The notes under the pieces were generated by a model that searched no databases, was not told the DNA's origin, and saw only the letters and a list, made by a program, of their open reading frames with translations. A program made the translations under genes and the position numbers. A DNA stretch of 9,035 nucleotides from Planctomycetaceae bacterium (lineage in GTDB: Bacteria > Planctomycetota > Planctomycetia > Planctomycetales > Planctomycetaceae). The stretch is from assembly GCA_003503535.1 (NCBI GenBank), contig DOCI01000315.1, positions 15,986 to 25,020 on the forward strand, written 5' to 3'. Each line of letters starts with the position of its first letter. Positions within the stretch are counted from its first letter, which is position 1. Shown piece by piece: positions 1 to 6,822 of the stretch.

Positions 1-1
1 A

Positions 2-355
2 GCCGTTTCGGAAGCCGGAGACAAAGTGGCTGTTGCCTCGGATACAACAGTTGTGGATGGAACAATTGTTGCCGTGGGTGAGTCCGGTCAGAATTACATT
101 ATTAGTGTGACACCCAAACCGGATGAAAAAGCGGAACTGAATGAAGAGTCGAAAACGATTCCAGTTGAATATGTCGCTACTGATGCCACCAAGTTTGAAG
201 GAGAAGCTGCAGAAGCGAATGATCTTGAAACGGGTGATGTAATCCAGGTGGTTTATCGTGAAGATACCGAAAAAGAAAAACGCTTTGCCTTGAAGGTGAC
301 AGAATCTGTGAAAACAGAAGAGGAAGAAGTCGCTGCTGCACAGGCGAAAAAATAG
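2..355 (+). CDS. Partial small beta-rich acidic protein (3' end only)
   Basis: The reading frame is open from the first bases of the window, so the N-terminus lies upstream; a GTG at 26 is in frame but need not be the start. About 117 residues are visible. They alternate short beta-like stretches (GTIVAVGESGQNYIISV, TIPVEYVATDATKF, DLETGDVIQVVYREDTEKEK) and end in an acidic, alanine-rich tail, EEEEVAAAQAKK. The order 'GTIVAV ... DATKFEG ... ANDLETGDVIQVVY ... FALKVTE' resembles the small barrel-like DUF5666 type of domain, in which a threonine/lysine-containing strand precedes a 'dL..Gd.V.V.y' strand. This is resemblance only, and no function is assigned. No signal peptide can be judged because the start is missing. 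The gene ends 19 bases before the A-tract of a terminator and converges on the regulator gene beyond it. Confidence 0.75.
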   Translation, partial: AVSEAGDKVAVASDTTVVDGTIVAVGESGQNYIISVTPKPDEKAELNEESKTIPVEYVATDATKFEGEAAEANDLETGDVIQVVYREDTEKEKRFALKVTESVKTEEEEVAAAQAKK

Positions 356-374
356 ATTGATGATCTTATTCATT

Positions 375-411
375 AAAAAAAGACGATGGAGAATGTTCTC
401 CATCGGCTTTT
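375..411. terminator. Bidirectional intrinsic terminator between convergent genes
   Basis: A perfect 9-bp stem, CGATGGAGA (384-392) with TCTCCATCG (397-405), encloses a four-base loop. On the plus strand it is followed by GCTTTT. On the minus strand the same hairpin is followed by the complement of the seven-A run at 375-381. It can therefore end both the plus-strand gene stopping at 355 and the minus-strand regulator gene stopping at 431. Confidence 0.85.
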
Positions 412-430
412 AATTTGAGATAATAGAAGT

Positions 431-1858
<1,428 letters not shown>

Positions 1859-1864
1859 CGTCAA

Positions 1865-1870
1865 CTCCTT
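1865..1870 (-). promoter_or_regulatory. Ribosome binding site deciding a TTG start
   Basis: On the minus strand AAGGAG is followed by six bases and then TTG at 1858. The only other in-frame starts (1882, 1939, 1945) have no purine-rich site in front. This favours the TTG, with the receiver domain beginning about eight residues later. Confidence 0.55.
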
Positions 1871-2112
1871 GACACCTATCATTCGACGAAGGCGAACAGC
1901 ATATTCATCCGTGAATATGCGGAGGGGGTTCTCGATCATTTTCAAAATTGAATCTGCAGACGCATGGACATCAATAGATAATCAATGCTCCGTTTGCTTC
2001 CACAGGAGGCGACCTCTTTTTATTTGAATTTGATCTTGATGGGATCTTCTCACAGTGCCATCGCTCGTCGAAGAACCGACAGCACCTTCGTGAGGTGCGG
2101 GTGATAACAGAT

Positions 2113-2118
2113 ATTATA
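2113..2118 (-). promoter_or_regulatory. Candidate -10 box for the sigma-54 regulator gene
   Basis: The minus strand reads exactly TATAAT in an AT-rich stretch, downstream of the terminator of the preceding gene and about 255 bases before the chosen start. I do not see a good -35 hexamer at 16-18 bases, so this rests on the -10 box and position alone. Confidence 0.25.
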
Positions 2119-2230
2119 TTTTGTGAAAAGTCGAATTTGTGTAGAAAAATTGTTGAATACTTCATCGAAGAATGCCGAGAGGGGTGTGCGATTCCGGTAG
2201 AATTACTGTGCAAGAGTACGGTTTGCAATG

Positions 2231-2263
2231 AAAAAGGCGACCCGAGCCAGTCCTGGCTCGGGT
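2231..2263 (-). terminator. Intrinsic terminator, minus strand
   Basis: A perfect 10-bp GC-rich stem, ACCCGAGCCA (2240-2249) with TGGCTCGGGT (2254-2263), has loop GTCC. On the minus strand it is followed by CGCCTTTTTC. It lies about 90 bases beyond the stop codon at 2352 and would end that transcript, separating it from the sigma-54 regulator gene. Confidence 0.8.
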
Positions 2264-2304
2264 GAGTGTGATTCAAAATCGACGCCAATACCCAACTATC
2301 ACAC
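2231..2304 (-). ncRNA. Candidate small RNA or 3'-UTR-derived RNA
   Basis: On the minus strand a 7-bp stem, GTGTGAT (2304-2298) with ATCACAC (2272-2266), encloses a 25-base loop and is followed almost at once by the terminator hairpin. A sigma-54-like motif at 2329-2315 would place a transcription start near 2303, right at the foot of the first stem. The result would be an RNA of about 73 bases made of a 5' hairpin plus terminator, a common small-RNA layout. It could equally be the processed 3' end of the 2352-3188 transcript. No expression evidence is available. Confidence 0.25.
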
Positions 2305-2314
2305 AATGCTCGTG

Positions 2315-2329
2315 ACAATACCCGTGCCA
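2315..2329 (-). promoter_or_regulatory. Imperfect sigma-54-like -24/-12 motif
   Basis: The minus strand reads TGGCACGGGTATTGT. The -24 half TGGCACG is perfect and the spacing is right, but the -12 half is TTGT where TTGC is expected. The final C is normally strongly conserved, so this is a weak candidate. Confidence 0.2.
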
Positions 2330-2351
2330 TAACTGGCATGGCTCGCCTGAC

Positions 2352-3188
2352 CTATTGTGGTGGTGCGAGTTTGCAGCGGCAGTCCTGGAAACCCCAGACT
2401 TTGGAGTTTTCCAGCAATCGCTGAGTGGGCCAGTTGCAGTAGGCGAGGGATGATCGCTGTTCGATCAGAGTTCGATTTGATTCCAGCCAGGATTTCAGGT
2501 CGCTGGTTAGAGGATCCAAGTCGAAAATAAAGGACAGTTCCACGTGCTCTGTGAGAGCTTCCGTCAGGTCATGCGGATTATGACAGACAATTGAACTGTC
2601 GGATTGATCTTCGATCAATGCCATCGTTTTAGCCCAGATCGCATCGGGACTGAAAATGATAGCTGCTTTTCCCGAATGCTTTTGTGGAGCAATACTTTCG
2701 AAATCGAAGCGGGCGACTTCTTCGAGTGACGCAGTGACCGGCAGGGCAGATCGTTGATCGGACAGGACTTCAATTTCTCGCTGCAAACGCTGTAAAAAAG
2801 CACATTCGGGCACCATCCAGGCGACCGGCCATTGCTGCCGGGTTCTGCGTTCGGCTGCACACAGTGGTCCAAGAACCACGAGAAAACGCGCGAGCGGACA
2901 ACGATCCAGCAGTTGGTTGATCGTCGACCGGTTGTACTGATCGCAACGAGTTTGCGAAATCAAAATGAGCTGTGGAAAACCAGTTTCATGAACGGTGGCT
3001 AGAAAATCATCCAACTGAGAATAGGAGGTGATCTCCAATTGTTGGGGAAAATGTGCGAGGGCAGATTCCAGTAAATGCGAATCCGCAGCAATCGTCGAGA
3101 GCCGAAGGGCGGTCTCCGTCTCCATATTATGCAACGAGGAAATTTTCAGCATGAAATCATCCGTGAGGAGCCAAATTGAGCGTGCCAT
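2352..3188 (-). CDS. Unrecognised protein with two tandem receiver-like alpha/beta halves
   Basis: I cannot assign this 278-residue protein to a named family. Its first half (about 1-145) alternates predicted strands and helices in receiver order: SIWLLTDD, then LRLSTIAAD, QLEITSYS, PQLILISQ, ARFLVVLGP and VAWMVP, each followed by a helix. The second half (about 165-278) repeats the pattern with KAAIIFSPD, SSIVCHNP, LSFIFDLDP and SSLAYCNWP. No receiver-type Asp/Lys set is clear in either half; ILISQ replaces the phospho-acceptor strand end and MVP replaces the usual lysine-proline. There is no signal peptide or membrane segment, so it is probably cytoplasmic. The start is uncertain. The frame stays open to 3248, but that extension runs through a dispersed palindromic repeat, so I use ATG 3188, although no Shine-Dalgarno sequence precedes it. 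ATGs at 3152 and 3125 are alternatives. Confidence 0.7.
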   Translation of the reverse strand: MARSIWLLTDDFMLKISSLHNMETETALRLSTIAADSHLLESALAHFPQQLEITSYSQLDDFLATVHETGFPQLILISQTRCDQYNRSTINQLLDRCPLARFLVVLGPLCAAERRTRQQWPVAWMVPECAFLQRLQREIEVLSDQRSALPVTASLEEVARFDFESIAPQKHSGKAAIIFSPDAIWAKTMALIEDQSDSSIVCHNPHDLTEALTEHVELSFIFDLDPLTSDLKSWLESNRTLIEQRSSLAYCNWPTQRLLENSKVWGFQDCRCKLAPPQ

Positions 3189-3214
3189 CACGGCTAGTAT
3201 AACAAATCGTAAGT

Positions 3215-3244
3215 AGGTTGGGTTACGCTCCGCTAACCCAACCT
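3215..3244. repeat. Dispersed palindromic (REP-like) repeat
   Basis: A perfect inverted repeat, AGGTTGGGTTA (3215-3225) and TAACCCAACCT (3234-3244), has an eight-base centre, CGCTCCGC. Elements of this 'GGTTGGGTTA...TAACCCAACC' type recur in intergenic DNA of many bacteria. Here it sits 27 bases upstream of the chosen start of the minus-strand gene and would be misread as coding if that frame were extended. Only one copy is in the window. Confidence 0.7.
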
Positions 3245-3342
3245 GCAAAAGTGCTTGTATTTCAGCTTAATTCCCTTGTTTTCAGGTCTTATCCAAGTAT
3301 TTCCGAAAAAACGTGCGATTTGTCAACTTTCCCTCACGTATG

Positions 3343-3379
3343 AATTGCAACGATCTCTGCAACCCCAAAATTGCAATTT
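3343..3379. promoter_or_regulatory. Candidate activator binding sites (TGCAA repeats and palindrome)
   Basis: AATTGCAA occurs at 3343-3350 and again at 3369-3376, exactly 26 bases apart. A further TGCAA lies at 3358-3362. The second copy is part of a perfect 12-base palindrome, AAATTGCAATTT (3368-3379). The cluster is about 122-158 bases upstream of the predicted sigma-54 start near 3501, the usual range for an enhancer-type upstream activating sequence. Which regulator binds is unknown. Confidence 0.4.
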
Positions 3380-3474
3380 CGACAGGTTTTGGACATGTGT
3401 AAAAAGTGCAAGGAAAATTTAAGTCTATTTATATCAAGGGGATATGGCTGAATCGTTTTTTTCTGGAATATGTT

Positions 3475-3490
3475 TGGCACGGGGAGTGCA
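3475..3490 (+). promoter_or_regulatory. Sigma-54 (-24/-12) promoter of the S41 protease gene
   Basis: TGGCACGGGGAGTGCA matches TGGCACG-N4-TTGCA at all but one defined position (GTGC for TTGC). GG at 3476-3477 and GC at 3488-3489 have the invariant spacing. The predicted start is near 3501, giving a leader of about 194 bases before the protease ATG. I see no competing -35/-10 pair as good as this. Confidence 0.6.
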
Positions 3491-3500
3491 TTAAACCCTT

Positions 3501-3694
3501 TCAGTCCTGACGGACGAAACGGTTGCGACGACGAGGCAAGGGATAGCAACGAGCTATCAGTCACTGGGGGTGAGAGCCCGGAATGAATGACACCCGCCAC
3601 CGAGTTCAGCCGCTAAGTAAGAGACGAGAGATGAACCTCTGATTGCGGACGTGAGACACCCGCTCTCAGCACAACATTCGAAAGGAGACGAGAG
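3501..3694 (+). promoter_or_regulatory. Long structured 5' leader of the protease mRNA
   Basis: The predicted leader holds a hairpin GATAGC (3542-3547) with GCTATC (3553-3558), a short stem GTCC/GGAC (3504-3515) and a GGGTG...CACCC stem near 3568-3595. GCTCTCA at 3662-3668 can pair with TGAGAGC at 3571-3577. Its CTCTC core can pair instead with GAGAG at 3626-3630, or with GAGAG at 3690-3694 just before the start codon. Mutually exclusive folds around the ribosome binding site are therefore possible. I do not recognise a known riboswitch class. Part of the leader (about 3541-3601) resembles a dispersed intergenic repeat. Confidence 0.4.
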
Positions 3695-3697
3695 ATG
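3621..3697 (+). repeat. 13-base direct repeat at a leader ATG and the protease ATG
   Basis: GAGACGAGAGATG is present exactly at 3621-3633 and again at 3685-3697, 64 bases apart. The second copy overlaps the Shine-Dalgarno and contains the protease start codon. In the first copy the ATG would be followed by two codons and TGA at 3640-3642. Confidence 0.85.
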
Positions 3698-5245
3698 TTA
3701 AACAAGTTCAAGAAAAACTGGAAAAAATGGGAACCATCACTGCGACTGATGACACTGTCTACCATGCTGGCTTTCGGGTCACTGGTTTCAACAGGCTTCG
3801 GTCAGGAACAGAAAGCTCAGAACTTCGCGGCTGACCTCAGCCCGAAAGCTGTGCAGTCGCGAATCAGCTATCGCACAAACGACGCAAAACTGCGTCAGTT
3901 CCTGAGCAGCACAAACGATACACAACTGCGAACCTTGTTCATGGAAGTTTCCAACTTGATTGATCAACGTCATGTTGATCCTAATACTTATCAGGATCGA
4001 ACAAAGCATGCACTGAATCATGTGGCTGCAGCTCTGGAAAATCCAGAGTTTCTGAAAGCGAACAACGTGAAAGCTTCTCCAGAAACTTTGCAGCGGGCTC
4101 AGGCAGAATTGCGACGAATGGCTGATGCCGTCAACGCAAAAAATGCTAACGAAGCTGCTCAGGCGATGAGTTGGAGCATGTTCCAGTTGGCTGGCGGAGT
4201 TGGAATCAGCCCGGCTGCCATGGGAATGGAATTTATTCAGGGAAACATCGATTCACTCGATAAATACTCAGCTTTCAACCCGAATGTCCAGGTTTCTGCT
4301 CCACGAGCAGATCTGAAATCACGGGAAGAACTGGTCGGAATTGGTGTCGAAATGAAACAGCATGAAAAGGGAGCTGTTGTTGTGCGACCTGTTCAGGGAA
4401 GTCCTGCTGAAAAAGCGGGTGTTCAACGAGGAGATATTATTAGCAGCGTCAACGGAACAGCAACGGAAAACAAGTCACTGCAGGACATCGCCAATCTGAT
4501 GGCTGGCCAGTCAGGAACTCCGGTTCTGTTGCAGGTCCTGCGAAATGAAAATGTTGAGTTGATTCATGTGACACGAGGAACGTTGGTTCTGGAATCTGTT
4601 TCTGAAGCTCGAATCATTGATGCTGCCAACGGAACCGCTTACATCCGAATTGATCAGTTCGCTGACGAAACGGCTAAGCAGTTAGACGCTGCTTTGTGGA
4701 AACTTCACAATGCAGGAATGAAGAGTCTGGTTCTGGACTTACGAGGAAACCCTGGTGGATTGTTAAACGTGTGTGTTGAAATGTGTGACAAGTTTTTGCC
4801 AGAAGGAACAATTGTTTCTACACGGGGCCGAACCTACTCAGACAACACAAAACAGTCTGCAAACTTCGCAAAAACCTGGAAAGTGCCAATGGTTGTACTT
4901 GTCGACGGAAACTCTGCTTCAGCCAGTGAAATCTTCGCAGCTGCCATGCAGGATAACGGACGAGCTTTGATTGTCGGACGAACCAGCTACGGTAAGGGAA
5001 CTGTTCAAACTCACTTGCCACTGCGAACAATTTCTGGAAACCTGAAACTGACCACAGCCAAGTTTTACTCACCAAACGGACGCGAAATGGCCGGCTCAGG
5101 AGTGACTCCAGACGTTGTGATCGAAAAGAACGATCGAATCACTTCGATTGACAACGACATCGCGAAAGCTCTGGAAATGATCGACAACGGTCAGGCTCAG
5201 AACATCGTGAATCAAATGACCAAGAAACGATTGCCAACCAGTTAA
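3695..5245 (+). CDS. Secreted S41-family C-terminal processing protease (Prc/Ctp-like)
   Basis: A serine protease of 516 residues that should act outside the cytoplasmic membrane. The start ATG follows AAGGAG (3682-3687) by seven bases. A basic N-terminus (KFKKNWKKWEPSLR) and a hydrophobic stretch (about 18-35) form a signal peptide, with cleavage near GFGQEQ. An alpha-helical segment (about 40-200) precedes a PDZ domain (about 212-300; LVGIGVEM, GSPAEKAGVQRGDIISSVNG). The peptidase core follows, with LRGNPGG and the catalytic stretch SASASEIFAAAMQD. By alignment with E. coli Prc, the nucleophile is S409, with D420 and general base K434 in SYGKGTVQ; the 11- and 25-residue spacings match. Arginine codons are unusually CGA-rich. 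The gene is monocistronic, ending before a terminator, and is preceded by a sigma-54-type promoter. The substrate is unknown; such enzymes trim or degrade envelope proteins. Confidence 0.95.
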   Translation: MLNKFKKNWKKWEPSLRLMTLSTMLAFGSLVSTGFGQEQKAQNFAADLSPKAVQSRISYRTNDAKLRQFLSSTNDTQLRTLFMEVSNLIDQRHVDPNTYQDRTKHALNHVAAALENPEFLKANNVKASPETLQRAQAELRRMADAVNAKNANEAAQAMSWSMFQLAGGVGISPAAMGMEFIQGNIDSLDKYSAFNPNVQVSAPRADLKSREELVGIGVEMKQHEKGAVVVRPVQGSPAEKAGVQRGDIISSVNGTATENKSLQDIANLMAGQSGTPVLLQVLRNENVELIHVTRGTLVLESVSEARIIDAANGTAYIRIDQFADETAKQLDAALWKLHNAGMKSLVLDLRGNPGGLLNVCVEMCDKFLPEGTIVSTRGRTYSDNTKQSANFAKTWKVPMVVLVDGNSASASEIFAAAMQDNGRALIVGRTSYGKGTVQTHLPLRTISGNLKLTTAKFYSPNGREMAGSGVTPDVVIEKNDRITSIDNDIAKALEMIDNGQAQNIVNQMTKKRLPTS

Positions 5246-5262
5246 TCGAAAAATCAATGCCC

Positions 5263-5313
5263 CTGCAGGAGCATAAACATCAAATGAACTGAACTCCGAG
5301 ATTGCTCCTGCAG
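5263..5313. repeat. Inverted repeat just after the protease stop codon
   Basis: CTGCAGGAGCA (5263-5273) and TGCTCCTGCAG (5303-5313) are perfect 11-base inverted repeats around a 29-base loop, 17 bases after the protease stop codon. There is no U-tract directly after it, so it is not a normal terminator. A 3'-end stabilising structure or a protein-binding site is possible. Confidence 0.7.
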
Positions 5314-5380
5314 CTCATTGAAAAAGAAACTGAAAGATTGACTTCAAAGACACCTTGATCGACAACCTGGCAATCACCCG

Positions 5381-5414
5381 ACCGGCGACCTGAACTTCAG
5401 GCCGCCGGTTTTTT
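5381..5414 (+). terminator. Intrinsic terminator of the protease gene
   Basis: ACCGGCG (5381-5387) pairs with CGCCGGT (5403-5409), and after one A/C mismatch CCTGA pairs with TCAGG. A run of six T (5409-5414) follows. It lies 135 bases after the stop codon and isolates the protease transcript from the DUF1559 gene. Confidence 0.85.
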
Positions 5415-5710
5415 CTTGCCTGAATCTGTTCAATGAATGCTGGGGTGTGGTGTCATCAATGAATTTTGATGGGATCGATATGTAATGGATAACGTGATGT
5501 CTGTTTATATGTGTACGTGGAAGGGGTTTTCGATCAGAGATTCTGCCTGAATAGTGCGCGGAGTGTGCCTAATGCTTATTCAGAAGAGACATCCAGGCGA
5601 GCAAAGAGACCATGCTGAACTTGAGAAAAAATGCTGATCTGTACTGAAAAATTCAATAATATGCTCATTTCGGTATAAATACTTAGTTCGGGAGATGAGT
5701 CAAACTCCCT

Positions 5711-5726
5711 TGGCATGAGATGTGCC
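5711..5726 (+). promoter_or_regulatory. Sigma-54 (-24/-12) promoter of the DUF1559 gene
   Basis: TGGCATGAGATGTGCC fits TGGCAYG-N4-TTGC except for GTGC, the same substitution seen in the protease promoter. GG at 5712-5713 and GC at 5724-5725 have the correct spacing. The predicted start near 5737 leaves a 47-base leader before ATG 5784. Confidence 0.5.
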
Positions 5727-5783
5727 GTGTATATTTTACACTGGTTTACAGATTTATTATTTCTAGATATTCAGGAGTTCGTA

Positions 5784-6758
5784 ATGCAGTTTCCCAAGGT
5801 CACATCTCTGAAAACTCTCTCGTGCAGCAGACGTGCGTTCACTCTTATTGAGTTGCTGGTAGTGATCGCAATTATAGCAATACTTGTGGCTCTTTTATTG
5901 CCAGCTGTTCAGCAGGCACGTGAGGCGGCTCGCAGGTCGTCCTGCAAAAACAATCTTAAACAGTTGGCGCTGGCGATGCACAATTATCACGATACACATT
6001 CCGTGTTTCCATATGGCTGGCAGGCTGAAGTCGCAGGATCAAGACATCGTCGCCAATGCTTTTTCCATTGTATGTTGCCATTTATTGAAGAGGGAAATCT
6101 ATCTGACCTGTATCAGGCAGACACGACTGAATATGTCCACCAGATTCCAAAATCATTAGCGGGGATTCCTGTCAGTGTTTACATGTGCCCTTCCGATCCC
6201 GCAGGTCCAGCAGTAGGTGGTGGCGGGACTGACAATGGGTTCCAGGGGAATTACGTTGTATGTGCTGGAGGTGATGTTAATACTGGCACCGATCCAAATG
6301 GAATCCCTCAAACAGTCGTTGCCAAGCCAACCACGGGGATGTTTTATACAGGCTCGAATACTAAATTTCGGAGTGTTACCGATGGGACGACCAACACCAT
6401 CATGATGGGCGAAGGAATTATCCGTGGGGCCACTGGTGCGAGTTGGGGTGGGCTGGGCGGTTACTGGGGTGGAGCCCCTCACGGATCATATGCCTTCTCA
6501 ACAGCTGAAACTCCTAATACATCTGTGCCTGACCGTGTTTATTCCTGTAAGAGCACAACCTTTCTGAATTCTCCTTGTGAAAATGGAAACGCAGGGGGAC
6601 TCCCGGGCCGGTATAACTTTGCCAGAAGTTATCATAAAGGGGGAGCTCAGTTTGCACTGGCAGATGGTTCCATTCGATTCATCTCTGAGAACATCGACCG
6701 ATTAACTTTCCGCTATCTTGGGCAAATGAAAGATGGTCAGGTTCTTGGTGAGTTCTAA
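5784..6758 (+). CDS. DUF1559 protein with type IV pilin-like N-terminus
   Basis: The protein has 324 residues from ATG 5784, which follows AGGAG (5772-5776) by seven bases. The frame remains open upstream to an ATG at 5715, but that lies inside the candidate sigma-54 promoter and adds non-pilin sequence. The class III signal [19 protein letters not shown] predicts cleavage by a prepilin peptidase between A18 and F19, with the usual glutamate E23 at mature position 5. The hydrophobic helix runs to about residue 43 and is followed by the hallmark [20 protein letters not shown]. The C-terminus carries the family motif H284 ... ADGS (293-296). Several cysteines (CFFHC, MCPSD, SCKS, SPCEN) could form disulphides outside the cytoplasmic membrane. 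Planctomycetes carry many paralogues whose role is still unclear; a pseudopilin or envelope-assembly role is inferred from the N-terminus. It is followed 64 bases later by a lipoprotein gene, the usual partner. Confidence 0.93.
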   Translation: MQFPKVTSLKTLSCSRRAFTLIELLVVIAIIAILVALLLPAVQQAREAARRSSCKNNLKQLALAMHNYHDTHSVFPYGWQAEVAGSRHRRQCFFHCMLPFIEEGNLSDLYQADTTEYVHQIPKSLAGIPVSVYMCPSDPAGPAVGGGGTDNGFQGNYVVCAGGDVNTGTDPNGIPQTVVAKPTTGMFYTGSNTKFRSVTDGTTNTIMMGEGIIRGATGASWGGLGGYWGGAPHGSYAFSTAETPNTSVPDRVYSCKSTTFLNSPCENGNAGGLPGRYNFARSYHKGGAQFALADGSIRFISENIDRLTFRYLGQMKDGQVLGEF

Positions 6759-6822
6759 TGAATTTGCCTGGCTTCCACAGTCTTCTGCAGATGCATTCTT
6801 TGATGGAAATGGAATAGAGGAA

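Larger units (their letters stand above)
1859..2351. other. 493-base intergenic region between two minus-strand genes
   Basis: I see no convincing gene here. An open frame on the minus strand (1971-2339) runs through the terminator hairpin and has no recognisable protein pattern. The region contains a possible -10 box at 2113-2118, a strong minus-strand terminator at 2231-2263, a second stem at 2266-2304 and a sigma-54-like motif at 2315-2329. The leader of the regulator mRNA would lie between about 2106 and 1859. Confidence 0.7.
3189..3694. other. 506-base divergent intergenic region
   Basis: This gap lies between the divergent minus-strand protein gene and the plus-strand protease gene. 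It contains a palindromic dispersed repeat (3215-3244), TGCAA-based sites (3343-3379), a sigma-54-type promoter (3475-3490) and a structured leader of about 194 bases (3501-3694). I see no credible full-length gene; the longest minus-strand frame (3334-3600) crosses these elements and looks spurious. Confidence 0.75.
5246..5783. other. 538-base intergenic region
   Basis: The region contains an 11-bp inverted repeat with a long loop (5263-5313), a terminator (5381-5414) and a sigma-54-type promoter (5711-5726). Between 5415 and 5710 I see only AT-rich sequence with a small CATCAA/TTGATG hairpin (5454-5471) and no convincing gene. Confidence 0.7.

Noticed and set aside
1971..2339. 122-residue minus-strand open frame
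   Set aside because: It crosses the GC-rich terminator hairpin and the regulator leader, has no recognisable protein pattern and no ribosome binding site that I can see.
2334..2347. Plus-strand TGGCATGGCTCGCC as a sigma-54 site
   Set aside because: The GC dinucleotide is two bases too close to the GG, and no plus-strand gene follows it.
3334..3600. 88-residue minus-strand open frame beginning MAGVIHSGLSPP
   Set aside because: It runs antisense through the sigma-54-type promoter and the protease leader. The sequence looks like a dispersed repeat read as protein.
3501..3694. Known riboswitch (TPP or cobalamin) in the protease leader
   Set aside because: Short strings such as GGGGGTGAGAGCCC are suggestive, but the conserved cores of these classes are absent.
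5335..5393. Short open stretch after the protease stop (IDFKDTLIDNL...)
   Set aside because: It is only about 19 codons between stop codons, with no start codon of its own, and it runs into the terminator stem.
5715..5783. Upstream in-frame extension of the DUF1559 gene ([10 protein letters not shown]...)
   Set aside because: It lies over the -24/-12 element and puts 23 extra residues before a standard pilin-like signal. ATG 5784 has a well-placed AGGAG.
6156..6482. 108-residue minus-strand frame inside the DUF1559 gene
   Set aside because: It is antisense to a clearly real coding region and shows no protein-family pattern.
6733..6822. Upstream extension of the lipoprotein gene overlapping DUF1559
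   Set aside because: It would bury the lipoprotein signal 30 residues inside the protein; ATG 6823 gives a normal signal with LVGC.
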